A stretch of 64,000 bases of DNA, from NCBI RefSeq assembly GCF_021535135.1, contig NZ_CP091036.1, positions 3,658,001-3,722,000 on the forward strand, in the 5' to 3' direction. Positions 53,746-64,000 of this stretch are shown here, piece by piece (the first letter of the stretch is position 1; every line of letters starts with the position of its first letter). This DNA is from Antarcticibacterium sp. 1MA-6-2. Lineage in GTDB: Bacteria > Bacteroidota > Bacteroidia > Flavobacteriales > Flavobacteriaceae. The position numbers and the translations under genes were made by a program. The notes below the pieces were generated by a model. It made no database searches. It saw only the letters and a list, made by a program, of their open reading frames with translations, and had not been told where the DNA came from.

Positions 53746-54777
53746 ATGAAAAAGATAGCTTATTTATTCTCAATCTTATTTGTTTCTATATTCTTCGTTT
53801 CATGCGAGAATGAAGATTGGGAATTTCCGGATTTTGAGTACCAGACGGTGTACTTTGCCCATCAATATCCTGTAAGAACAATTACATTGGGTGAGGATAT
53901 TTTTGATACCACTCTGGATAATGAATGGAAATTTCAAATTATGGCCACAACAGGTGGGGTCTATGAAAATGTAAATGACGTAATCATAGACATAACAGTT
54001 GATAATAATTTGGTCAATGATTTAGCTTTTGCAAATGGAGGAGAAGTATTGGCAATGCCCGGCAATTACTATAGTTTGGCTTCTGACAATATTATTATTC
54101 CTAAAGGTAGGGTAACAGGAGGTGTTGAAGTTCAACTCACAGAAGCGTTTTTTGCAGATTCGCTGTCAATACATAGAAATTATGTAATTCCAGTGAGAAT
54201 GACCAATGTTCAGCAGGCTGACTCTATTCTGGTGGGGGAACCGCTGGCTGGAGAAGGGAGAAGAACGGTAGCGGGTGATTGGGCAGTCCAGCCTAAAGAC
54301 TTTGTATTATATGCTGTAAAGTATATAAATCGCCTGCACGGATATTACCTGCGCAGAGGCGAGGATGTTATTGTAGGGAATAATGGAAATTCTGAACTTG
54401 ATCAGACGATTGTTAGAAGTGAAGAATTTGTTGAAGATGATGAAGTAGTTATGCTGGCTACTCAATCCCTGAACGAAGTCTTGTTTTCTCTAACTTTTAA
54501 AGCCAGCGATGAAACCGATATTGATGTGCCGCTAATCCTGAGTTTTGATGAGGAAGGAAATATTACAGTGCGAACTAATTCTAATGATTTCACTGTTACT
54601 GGCAGCGGAGAATTTGTAAAGGATGGAGAAGTAAATAGCTGGGGTAATCAGGACCGCGATGCTATCTATCTAAATTACGAGGTTGAGTTGGAAAACTTTA
54701 GCGTTTCCTCTTCTGACACTTTGGTATTAAGAAATCGGGGTGTAGAAATGGAACTGTTTACTCCTGTCCTCGAATAA
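53746..54777 (+). CDS. Surface lipoprotein of XusE type (DUF1735/DUF5627-like)
   Basis: A 343-residue lipoprotein (SPII in FFVSCENEDW) with a beta-rich N-terminal DUF1735-like domain (WEFPDFEYQTVYFAHQYPVR, ITLGEDIFDTTLDN) and a C-terminal lipocalin-like DUF5627 part (INRLHGYYLRRGEDV, VTGSGEFVKDGEVNSWGNQD). In the known xylan cluster the gene at this position, XusE, encodes a surface xylan-binding protein just before xyn10C. The same role is inferred here from order and domain type. Confidence 0.78.
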   Translation: MKKIAYLFSILFVSIFFVSCENEDWEFPDFEYQTVYFAHQYPVRTITLGEDIFDTTLDNEWKFQIMATTGGVYENVNDVIIDITVDNNLVNDLAFANGGEVLAMPGNYYSLASDNIIIPKGRVTGGVEVQLTEAFFADSLSIHRNYVIPVRMTNVQQADSILVGEPLAGEGRRTVAGDWAVQPKDFVLYAVKYINRLHGYYLRRGEDVIVGNNGNSELDQTIVRSEEFVEDDEVVMLATQSLNEVLFSLTFKASDETDIDVPLILSFDEEGNITVRTNSNDFTVTGSGEFVKDGEVNSWGNQDRDAIYLNYEVELENFSVSSSDTLVLRNRGVEMELFTPVLE

Positions 54778-54803
54778 TCAAATAATATAAAGATGAAAAT
54801 TGT

Positions 54804-56944
54804 ATGAAAAGTTTATATAAAATAGGATTTTGTGTGGCAGGATTATCTCTGATAACCTCGTGCACAGATTATGAACCCCTTGATAATTTTCAGGTAGAAA
54901 AGCCTGAAAGCATAGCAAATCAGGAAGAGTTAAACAGTTACGATGCTCTAAAAACTTATTTGGGAGAAGATGCCTCTAATATCACTTTGGGCGCAGCAGT
55001 TAGCATCCAGGAATATAACACTAAGGGGGTAATGTATCGCCTCGTCAATTCAAATTTCCAGGAGGTGACGGCGGGATATGGAATGAAACATGGGGCCGTG
55101 GTAAGGGAGGACGGAAGTCTTAATCTAGCGGATGTCGGGAAATTTCTCGAAACTGCAAATGCAGCCGGATTATCTGTTTATGGCCATACCCTTGTGTGGC
55201 ATGCCAACCAAAATGCTGAATACCTGAACAGCACTATTGCGCCAACGGTAACAGGAGGCGGACCAAGCTGGGATGAGGTTACCAGTGCTGACTTTGAAAC
55301 AGATGAGGCAGCAAATTATGAGAGTAACGTAAACGCTGTAATTTCTTATACGGCTGACGGAGAAGGTGCAGACGGTGAGGGCAGGGCATTGGCTGTGACC
55401 AATGAAGAAGTTCGGGCAAACGATTGGGAAAGCCAGTTCTTTTTAAAGTTTTCTCCGCCTATGGTAGTAGGGGAAGAATATGAACTTACTATGGATGTTC
55501 GTTCAGATGTTGATGCTTCTTTTGCTACGCAGGCTCATATTCAACCTGGCGAATATAAACACTGGGATTTTTTTGGTGCTATTCCCTCCTCACCTGAATG
55601 GACAACTTTCACCAAAAGAATTATTGTCTCTGAAGAAGTTGCAGGGACAAGTACTATTGCTTTTAATCTCGGCACTGTTGCCACTACTTATTACTTTGAT
55701 AACATAAGCCTGAAAAAATATAACGAGGAGGGCAGCGGTGGTGGTGGTCCCGCATTGGATCCAAGTGTAATTACCAATTCTGATTTTGAAAATAGCATCG
55801 ACGGCTGGGGTGGCTGGGGAAATGGCTCTACCAGGGAGCGCTCAGCAGAAGGTGAAGGCTATGGTGGTGCTGGTTATGCTTTTACTTTTACAAATCCCTC
55901 CGCTGTGAATTTTTGGGAGGCACAGATTGCTTATGATTTTCCAATATTAGAAATGGGGGCAACTTATGTATTGAATTTTAAAGTAAAGGCAAATACTGCT
56001 TAGTACTATTCGTGCCGAGATACAATCGCCATCTGATTATTCAAGTGATGCGTTTGGGACATTTAATGTATCGGAAGACTGGGAGGAGATTACTTTGCAA
56101 ACGACGATTACCAAGGATGACCGTTCACGATTTATTATTAGCTATGGTGACTTTGCAGGCACGGTTTATATTGATGACGTAACTCTTTCGCGTGTGAACC
56201 CCAATGCTGGAGGTGTTATAGAGAAAACACCGGAAGAAAAGGAGGAGATAATTACCGCCGAAATGGAAAGATGGATTGCGGGCATGATGGAAGTTGCCAA
56301 CGACTATGTTCATGCCTGGGATGTAGTAAATGAACCCATGGACGATGGAAATCCTTCTGAACTTAAAACAGGTGTTGGAAGGGAATTAGCGGCCGATGAG
56401 TTCTACTGGCAGGACTATTTAGGTAAGGATTATGCAGTAAAGGCATTTAACCTTGCCAGGCAATATGGAGATCCGGACGACCTTTTATTCATAAATGACT
56501 ACAATCTGGAATATAACCTGGATAAAACCCGTGGTATTATTGATTTTGTTGAATACATCGAAAGTCAGGGTGCAACCGTCGATGGAATAGGCACTCAAAT
56601 GCATATAAGTATAGATTCTGATAAAGATAAAATAGCAGAAATGTTCCAGCTTCTTGCTGCAACCGGGAAACTGGTAAAAGTTTCTGAACTGGATGTAAGA
56701 ACAAATGTTTCTGAACCTACAGCTGAAATTTTACAACAACAAGCCGATATGTATAGGTATGTCGTGGAGGCTTACGAGGAAAATGTTCCACAGTCGCAAA
56801 GATATGGTATTACTGTTTGGGGAGTTACTGATAGTCCTGCAAATGCAAACTGGCTTCCGGGAGAATTTCAGGGCTTATGGACGGTTAATTTAAACAGGAA
56901 ACCTACCTTATGCAAGTTTTGCAGATGCACTGAAAAATCTATAA
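54804..56944 (+). CDS. GH10 endo-1,4-beta-xylanase with inserted CBM pair (frame interrupted)
   Basis: About 713 residues. SPII signal (LITSCTDYEP), then the first part of a GH10 barrel (GAAVSIQEYNTKGVMYRLVN, VYGHTLVWHANQN). The barrel is interrupted by two tandem CBM4/22-like modules (residues about 150-300 and 315-470, each with a YYFDNISL or VYIDDVTL end), and resumes at ITAEMERWIAGMM with the acid/base Glu in WDVVNEPMDD and nucleophile Glu in VKVSELDVRTN. This is the Xyn10C/BACINT_04215 architecture. Lesions: 55999-56003 (CTTAG; GCT GGT restores KANTAGTIRAEIQ; signature) and 56907-56911 (an extra T; KPTYASFADALKNL then stop at 56942). Confidence 0.9.
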
Positions 56945-57330
56945 ACCAAAAACAGAACCTGGAAAGAAATTATTTTAATCCTGCAGTTCCCCTCTTTTTT
57001 AAAGGAGTTTAAACAGGGAAGGTACATACCTTTAATTGCTACTCTTGATTTAATAATAGTTCTCCTAAGGCTCATTAACACCAAAAGGAAAGATTGGCTA
57101 CAGTGATGGTTTACACCTTAATGAACAGCCTGTTTAAACTTGAGGTGAGAAATTCACATTTTAAATTAGCCTTAATGAGCCATTGGAGAATTTTGTAGTT
57201 GAAGCTGGGAGTTAAGGGTTCCCATGGTGTAAATTATAAACCAGGAATAGGAAATAGTGCTAAACCAGTACAAACATTTTATAGAAGCAGGGAATTTAAA
57301 AATTAGAAATTTATTTTAAAACTTATAAAA
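56945..57330. other. Intergenic region with imperfect inverted repeats
   Basis: A 386-base gap between the two GH10 genes. TTCTCCTAAGGCTCATTAA (57060-57078) is mirrored by TTAATGAGCCATTGGAGAA (57172-57190), with 17 of 19 positions complementary. A related word, CCTTAATGAACAGCC, lies between them (57116-57130), and GGTTTACACC (57108-57117) pairs loosely with GGTGTAAATTATAAACC. It could be a folded RNA, a processing site that changes GH10 stoichiometry, or a decayed element. No gene was seen. Confidence 0.5.
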
Positions 57331-58490
57331 ATGACCTTTAAAAATTGCAAACGTCTCTTGTTTGTTTTGCTTGCCTGTGTTTGTGTATCACTGGTAAGCT
57401 GTAAAAGTAATAAGGACCTGGATCTCACAACAGTATCAGGCGATAAAACTTTGAAGGGGGCATTTGAAAATAATTTCCATATTGGAACCACCCTTAACGC
57501 ATGGCAAATTAGGGGAAGACAGCCGGAGGAAGTAAAAGTTGCAAAGGAACATTTCAATTCTATTGTTGCTGAAAATATAATGAAAAGCGGCAGAATTCAA
57601 CCTAAACAAGGGGAATTTGACTTTTCTCTTGCCGATGAATTTGTAAAATTTGGTGAAGAAAACAATATGCATATTCATGGACATACTTTAGTATGGCATT
57701 CCCAAACTCCCGACTGGTTTTTTGTTGGGGAAGATGGAAATACAGTTTCTAAAGAAGTCCTTATTAAACGTATTAAAGATCATATTCAAACGGTAGTAGG
57801 GCGGTATAAGGGCAGAGTCCATTCCTGGGATGTGGTAAACGAAGCCATTGAAGATGACGGAAGTTTTAGAAAGAGTAAATTCTATGAGATAATAGGTGAG
57901 GATTTTATCAGGCTGGCTTTTGAATTTGCCCATGAGGCTGATCCTAATGCGCAGCTTTATTATAATGACTATTCTATGGCCAATCCCCGAAAACGGGACG
58001 GTGTTGTCAAAATGGTTAAAAAGCTACAAAGTGAAAATATTCCAATTCACGGAATAGGAATGCAGGGACATATAGGCTTAAATAATCCTGATATTAGAGA
58101 ATTTGAAAAAAGCCTGGAAGCTTATGGGAATCTTGGTAAAGTTATGATTACAGAACTTGATCTCAGTGTTTTACCATCCCCCTGGGGAGATGCTTAAGCG
58201 CAGAAATTTCAGATAATTATGAATATGAAGATAAGATGAACCCGTTTCCCAACGGCTTACCTCAAGAAGTGGAGCAACAATTCACTAACAGATATTTGGA
58301 GTTTTTTAAACTTTTCCTGAAACATCAGGATAAAATTTCACGCGTCGCTCTTTGGGGAGTGAACGATGGAAATTCCTGGAAAAACAACTGGCCAGTAAGA
58401 GGAAGGACCGATTATCCCCTGCTGTTCGATCGTGAAAACAAGGCAAAGCCAGTGGTAAATGCACTTATTGAACTAGCTTCAGCAAAATAA
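57331..58490 (+). CDS. GH10 endo-1,4-beta-xylanase (frame interrupted)
   Basis: About 386 residues: SPII signal (LVSCKSN), then a single GH10 barrel with [28 protein letters not shown], the acid/base Glu in [26 protein letters not shown] and the nucleophile Glu in [10 protein letters not shown]. It cuts the xylan backbone to short xylo-oligosaccharides, probably in the periplasm or at the inner leaflet of the outer membrane. The frame breaks at 58192-58199 (GCTTAAGC; one base missing, [14 protein letters not shown]), an RCCRGY-type lesion. It ends ALIELASAK, 21 bases before the GH97 gene. Confidence 0.9.
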
Positions 58491-58511
58491 CCTGATGAAA
58501 TTCTAAAATTA

Positions 58512-60447
58512 TTGATGAAGAATCTTATTTTTCTTATAAGCCTGCTACACCTCTTCAATTGTGGTTTTTCCCAGGAGGCTGTAATAAATAGTCCTGATGA
58601 AGCCATAAAACTACAAGTATACCTTGAATCAGGAAAACCTTTGTATTCAGTACATTACAAGGAAGATATTGTGCTGGAAAAATCTCCTTTAGGATTAAGA
58701 ACCAATATTACCAATTATTCCGAAGATCTAAGCTATAAGGGAAGTGAGACTAAATCTGTAGAAAAAACTTACGAATCTCATAAGCTTAAAGAATCAAAGA
58801 TTGAATATAAGGCACAGGAATTAACCTGCACTTTCGTAAATGAAAAAGGGCAGGAAATGGATGTGATTTTTCAGGTGAGTAATAACGATATAGCTTTTAG
58901 ATATCACCTTCCCAAATATAATGATACCGTTGCTCATATAATCACAACGGAATTTACGGGTTTTGATTTTCCACAAACAGCCAAAAGTTTTTTAACACCC
59001 CAATCGAAGTCTATGGTAGGTTTTCAACGTACCAAACCAAGTTATGAGGAAGGCTACTATTTGGACAAGGATATTACTACAGCTTCAGTCAATAATCATG
59101 GCTATACTTTTCCGGGTTTATTTAAAACTGAAAATAACTGGGTATTACTTTCAGAAACAGGCGTAGACGGGACCTATGTAGGATCTCATTTGAGCGATCC
59201 CACTGAGGAAGGTGAATACAGTATTGCTTTTCCTCACAGTACAGAAAATAATGATTTTGGAAGTACTTGCGCGGCAATTTCACTTCCCTTTAGCACTCCC
59301 TGGCGTACTATTACTGTAGGAGAAAGCCTTAAACCAATAGTAGAAACGACTATTCCTTTTGATGTGGTAGAGCCGCTTTATGAGGCTTCTGAGGATTACA
59401 GTTTTGGTCGGGGCGTGTGGAGCTGGATTATGTGGCAGGATCAAAGTATGAATTATAATGACCAGGTTACTTATATAGACTTTGCTGCCGAAATGGGTTA
59501 TGAATATATTTTAATTGATGCACTTTGGGACCAGAAGATTGGTTACGAAAGAATGGAAGATCTCATTAAGTATGCGAAGAGTAAAAATGTGAATGTGTTT
59601 TTATGGTACAACTCCAACGGAGTGGCCAATGACGCACCCATGACTCCCAGGAATAAAATGCACAGGGCTATCTCCAGAAAAAAGAAATGCAATGGCTGCA
59701 GGAAAATGGCGTGAAAGGTTTGAAAGTTGACTTTATGGGAGGGGATAAACAAGAGACCATTCAGCTATACGAAGATATTATGTCCGATGCCAATGATCAC
59801 GGATTGATGATGATCTTTCACGGAGCCACAATTCCAAGAGGATGGGAGATAATGTATCCTAACTTTATTAGTACCGAAGCCGTTCTTGCTTCAGAGAATC
59901 TTATGTTTAGTCAGTACGCTAATGATCAGGAAGCCCGAAGTGCCGCAACTCACCCTTTCATACGTAATACTGTGGGAAGTATGGATTTTGGGGGAACTGT
60001 TTTAAATGAAAGATATAACCGAAACAATGATGGAGGGAATTTTAGAAAAACATCTGATGCTTTCCAGTTAGCAACGGCTGTTTTGTTTCAAACTCCTGTC
60101 CAGTTTTTTGCACTTACCCCCAATAATCTCAAAGATGCTCCCGAATTTGCTATAGATTTCATGAAAAATATTCCCACTACCTGGGATGAAACTATCTTTA
60201 TAGAAGGCGAACCGGGAAAGTATAGTGTTATAGCCAGGAGACATGGGGAAGAGTGGTATATCGCCGGGATTAATGCTTCAGAAGAGCCCCGGAAAATTAA
60301 TTTTTCCCTGCCACAGCTTCAGGGAAGTAACTTTAATATAATAAACGATACCGGGAAAGGAAGATCTGAAAAAAAGAAATTAAACGAAAGAGCGGAAAAT
60401 TTGAAGTAATCCTTCAACCGCAGGGAGGTTTTGTAATTACAAATTAA
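58512..60447 (+). CDS. GH97 alpha-glycosidase (frame interrupted)
   Basis: About 646 residues: signal peptide (NCGFSQ), N-terminal beta super-sandwich (VINSPDEAIKLQVYLESGKP, NDIAFRYHLP), central TIM barrel (GMGYEYILIDALWD-type motif, GVKGLKVDFMGGDKQE with the conserved Asp), and a C-terminal beta domain. GH97 includes alpha-glucosidases (inverting) and alpha-galactosidases (retaining); the Asp after the KVD strand favours the retaining type. Two frame losses lie in A-runs: about 59681-59690 (A6 for expected A7, RKKEMQWL) and 60402-60408 (GAAAATTTG for expected GAAAAATTTG, then EVILQPQGGFVITN). These look like homopolymer errors, unlike the other lesions. Confidence 0.86.
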
Positions 60448-60488
60448 ATAATACTCCAGGTTAATAATCAGGATTGTTACAAACTTAT

Positions 60489-62066
60489 ATGAAAATTAAC
60501 AACTTACTGCTTATACTATTAAGTCTGTTTTTAGGCAATGTATCTTCAGCACAAAAGAAGGCTCATAATCCTATTATTCATGCCGATGTTCCCGATATGT
60601 CTATAATCAGAGTAGGGAATAATTATTACATGAGCAGTACCACAATGCATATGAGTCCCGGGTTACCAATAATGAAATCTAGTGATTTGGTTAACTGGGA
60701 AATAGTCAATTATGCCTATAATATTTTAGGAAACGAAGATGCTCTTCAATTGGAAAATGGTGAAGATGCCTATGGCGCTTAGTTCCTGGGCAAGTTCCTT
60801 GCGGTACCATAAAGGAGTTTTTTATGTGACCACTTTTTCCAAAAATACAGGTAAGACCCATATTTTTAAAACAAAGGATATTGAAAATGGTTCATGGGAA
60901 GAAATTTCCTTTTCTCCCTCATACCACGATAATACATTATTTTTTGATGATGACGGTAAAGTTTATCTCATTTGGGGAGGTGGGAATTTAAGAATGGTTG
61001 AGCTTAAGGATGATCTTACAGGGGTGAAAGAAGGAACAGAAAGAGTGTTAATAGAGAATGCTACTGAGCCTATTGGATCAAAAATTATTCTACCTGCAGA
61101 AGGTTCTCAATTATTTAAGGTTAAAGGTAAATACTATTTATTCAATATCGCCTGGCCAAGGGAGGGGATGAGAACAGTCATCATTCATAGAGCCGATAAG
61201 ATTACTGGTCCTTACGAAGGAAAGCTTGCTTTTCAGGATAAAGGCGTGGCACAGGGAGGCTTAATTGACACACCAAACGGGGATTGGTTTGCTTACTTGT
61301 TTCGGGATTATGGCGCAGTAGGACGAATTCCTTATCTGGTACCTACAGTGGGAAGATGCCTGGCTAGGTTTTAGGGGAAAATGGAAAAGTGCCCGAAAAT
61401 TTAAATTTACCAGCGAGTGAAGGTTTAATTCCAGGAATTGTGGCCTCAGATGATTTTAGCAGAAAGTCTGGTGAAAGAGATTTACCCCTGGTTTGGCAAT
61501 GGAACCATAATCCGCAACAGGATTATTGGTCTTTAAAAGATAAAGAGGGTTACTTAAGATTAACTACTGATAGGGTTGACACCTCTTTTTTGAATACAAG
61601 AAATACCCTTACGCAACGAACTGTTGGTCCAGAGAGTACTGCAATTACTAAAGTTGACATTGCAGGAATGAAGGAAGGGGATTATGCTGGACTTGGACTA
61701 CTTCAGAAAAATTTTGGGTTCGTTGGTGCCAAGATCGAAAACAATCTTAAGCATGTTGTTATGATCAATGGTGCTTCTGAAAAACCTTTGGAGGTTGAGA
61801 GAATCCCGTTGGAACAGGAGGTGCTATATCTCAAAGCTGTGTGTGATTTTAGGAATAGGAAAGATACTGCGGAATTTTATTATAGTCTGGATGGTAGAAA
61901 CTGGAAATCAATAGGTAACGAACTTAAAATGTCTTACACGCTTCCTCATTTTATGGGCTATAGATTTGCTTTGTTTACTTACGCTACTCAGGAGGCGGGA
62001 GGCTTTGCTGATTTTGATTACTTTAAAATAGAGGATGCCTCTACCTTAAACAGGAAGGAAAAATAG
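60489..62066 (+). CDS. GH43 enzyme with C-terminal beta-sandwich (frame interrupted)
   Basis: About 525 residues from ATG at 60489 (an upstream in-frame TTG at 60474 is unlikely). Signal peptide (GNVSSAQ), GH43 propeller with base Asp in IIHADVPDMSI, Asp in SYHDNTLFFDDDG and Glu in PAEGSQLFKV, then a GH43_C2-like sandwich (SDDFSRKSG, PLVWQWNHNP). It resembles GH43_12-type arabinofuranosidases/xylosidases. Lesions: 60778-60782 (CTTAG; GCT GGT restores DAYGAGSWASS; signature), about 61342-61347 (two bases missing in the VPVQW region or one extra) and 61364-61368 (CTAGG; CCG GTT restores AWPVLGENGKVP; signature). Confidence 0.86.
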
Positions 62067-62161
62067 TTAATATATCCCGTAATGTCCCGGAACTAAGTGA
62101 TTTTGGAGAAATAGATTTTTTAATTAACCAGCTCAAATCTTTGAGAGATGAATATTAATAA

Positions 62162-64000
62162 ATGAAGATGCTTATGAACATTATTTTCAGGTACCGCATT
62201 TTCGTATTAATAGGAGTTTTTTGCCTGTTATCGACCTTCCAGGTGCAGAGCCAGGAAAAGTCTGCATTAACACTTTGGTATGATAAGCCTGCAGAAAAAT
62301 GGGTGGAGGCACTTCCAATAGGAAACGGTCGTTTGGGCGCAATGGTTTATGGAAATCCTGTTGAGGAGGTAATTCAATTAAATGAAAATACGGTTTGGGC
62401 AGGACAGCCTAACAGAAATGATAATCCCGAAGCCAAAAAATACTTATCAAAGGTACAGGAACTTTTATTTGAAGGGAAGAGCGGGGAAGCCCAGGAGCTG
62501 GTCAATCAACATTTTATAAGCAAAACCTCTCACGGTATGCCGTATCAAACCGCGGGAAACTTAAAATTATCATTTCCCGATCATCAAAATTACTCCGATT
62601 ATTATCGTGAACTCAATTTAGAAAATGCGGTCACCACAACCCGGTATAAAGTTGGAGAGGTAGGCTATGAAACTCAAGTTTTCGCTTCACATCCAGATCA
62701 GGTAATTGTTGTTCAAATCAAAGCAGATAAATTGGGATCGCTCAATTTCACGGCAACAATGGATCGTCCCGAAGGCGCTATTATTTCTACTACCGATAAT
62801 GGTGAATTAAAACTACACGGTAAGACCAGTGATTTTGAAGGAGTGGAAGGGAAAATAAAATTTCTGGCCATTACAAAAATTAAAAATGAAGGTGGAGAAA
62901 TAATTGCAGAAAACGATGTTCTTAAAATTCAGAATGCAGACAATGTCACCATTTATATTTCCATCGCCTCTAATTTTAAAAATTATAAAGACTTAAGTAT
63001 AGATGAAATTGAAAAAGCGGCAGGATACCTTTCTGCTTTAAAAAATAAAGATCAGGAAAAAATCTATCAAACACACCTCGAAGATTATCAATCTTATTTT
63101 AATAGAGTCTCCTTTGATTTAGGTCAAACCGCAGCAGCAAAATTACCCACAGATGAAAGGATCAAAAATTTTAAAACCGGAGATGATCCTGCCCTTGTCT
63201 CCCTCTATTTTCAGTTTGGTCGTTATCTTTTAATCACTTCTTCCAGGCAGGGAACCCAGCCAGCAAACCTTCAGGGAATATGGAATGACCAGCTAACTCC
63301 TGCCTGGGATAGTAAATACACTGTCAATATTAATGCAGAAATGAATTACTGGCCTGCGGAGATCACCAATTTAGCCGAATTCCATGAACCCCTTATACAA
63401 ATGGTTAAGGAGCTTTCAGAAGCCGGAAGAGAAACCGCCCGGGAGATGTATGATGCAGAGGGTTGGGTGATGCACCACAATACAGATATCTGGCGTATGA
63501 CTAAGTGCAATAGACGGCTCTTATTGGGGAATGTGGCCTATGGGTGGAGTGTGGCTGTCTCAGCACTTATTTGATAAATATGAATTTTCAGGCGATAAGG
63601 AATTTTTAAAATCTGTATACCCCGTAGTAAAAGATGCTTCTAAATTCTACCTGGATTTTATGATCAAAGAACCGGAAAATAACTGGTTAGTAGTATCCCC
63701 TTCCATTTCTCCGGAACATGCACCTACAGCACATCCGGAATCTTCTTTAACCTATGGGACGACAATGGATAATCAATTGATATTCGATCTTTTTTCTAAA
63801 ACCGCAAGAGCTGCAGAAATTCTTGGAGATGATAAGGAGTTTATAGCTGCCTTAAATAATAAAATTAAGCACTTGCCTCCTATGCATATTGGAAGTTGGG
63901 GACAGTTACAGGAATGGATAAAAGATTGGGATGATCCTGAGACTGATCATAGACACGTGTCTCACCTCTACGGTCTTTACCCTTCAAATCAAATTTCTCC
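62162..64000 (+). CDS. GH95 alpha-L-fucosidase/galactosidase, partial (frame interrupted)
   Basis: The first 612 or so residues of a GH95 enzyme; the gene runs off the window. Signal peptide (FQVQSQ), N-terminal beta domain opening LTLWYDKPAEKWVEALPIGN, then an alpha/alpha barrel. Catalytic-site motifs are TVNINAEMNYWPAE (the Asn pair), VSPSISPEHAP and DPETDHRHVSHLYGLYPS. GH95 releases alpha-1,2-L-fucose or alpha-L-galactose from glycans, the latter occurring in some xylan side chains. The frame breaks at 63501-63505 (CTAAG); replacing TA by C gives WRMTSAIDGSYWGMWPMGG. A signature lesion at an inferred ACCAGT. Confidence 0.87.

Noticed and set aside
57060..57190. Insertion sequence between the GH10 genes
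   Set aside because: Inverted repeats enclose only about 95 bases without a transposase or target duplication that I could see.

Overview
The window is 64 kb of a roughly 40% GC chromosome from a member of the Bacteroidota, most likely a Flavobacteriaceae-type environmental bacterium. The evidence is two complete SusC/SusD pairs plus a partial SusD, many SPII lipoproteins, a BlaI/BlaR1-TonB module, an OMP_b-brl_3 family receptor, and TAnnTTTG-type -7 boxes. It is dominated by hemicellulose utilisation loci. No tRNA, rRNA, CRISPR array, intact insertion sequence or prophage gene was found.

Layout. (1) 1-14433, all + strand: the end of a SusD gene, a DUF3823 lipoprotein, then an enzyme series (GH2, GH43, GH43, a clan GH-A enzyme, aldose 1-epimerase, a DUF4965 glutaminase-like protein, GH127, GH43, cupin). 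This looks like an arabinose- and galactose-rich side-chain locus (arabinoxylan or arabinogalactan). (2) 14656-22413: YceI protein, porin, multi-PAS histidine kinase, single-domain response regulator, and a minus-strand outer-membrane receptor. (3) 22698-28494: GapN-like dehydrogenase, an AraR/NrtR-type Nudix regulator, galK, galT and a LacI regulator. (4) 28605-37985: housekeeping and stress genes (SDR, YihY, antiporter, pfkB, recQ, ssb, HPF, DUF456). (5) 38149-42820: blaI, two BlaR1-TonB proteins and a TPR protein. (6) 43759-62066: a xylan locus ordered SusC-SusD-SusC-SusD-lipoprotein-GH10(+CBM)-GH10-GH97-GH43, the order known from the Xus cluster of rumen and gut Bacteroidetes. A GH95 gene runs off the window end.

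How the genes work together. The surface lipoproteins and SusCD pairs bind and import xylo-oligosaccharides cut by the CBM-bearing GH10. The GH43, GH2, GH97, GH95 and GH127 enzymes remove xylose, arabinose, galactose or fucose branches. The epimerase, galK, galT, pfkB and gapN feed sugars into central metabolism. The Nudix and LacI regulators probably link sugar status to transcription.

The most striking feature is damage. At least 34 reading-frame lesions interrupt about 20 otherwise well-conserved genes. In 22 of them, restoring the conserved protein implies the same original six-base site, RCCRGY (or its complement RCYGGY), in which CC has become CTA (+1), RCC has become TA (-1), or CC has become T or CT. 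This non-random signature is more likely a systematic consensus error at a modified cytosine motif than true pseudogenisation, but that cannot be settled from sequence alone. Disrupted genes are therefore annotated as full-length CDSs with their lesions noted.
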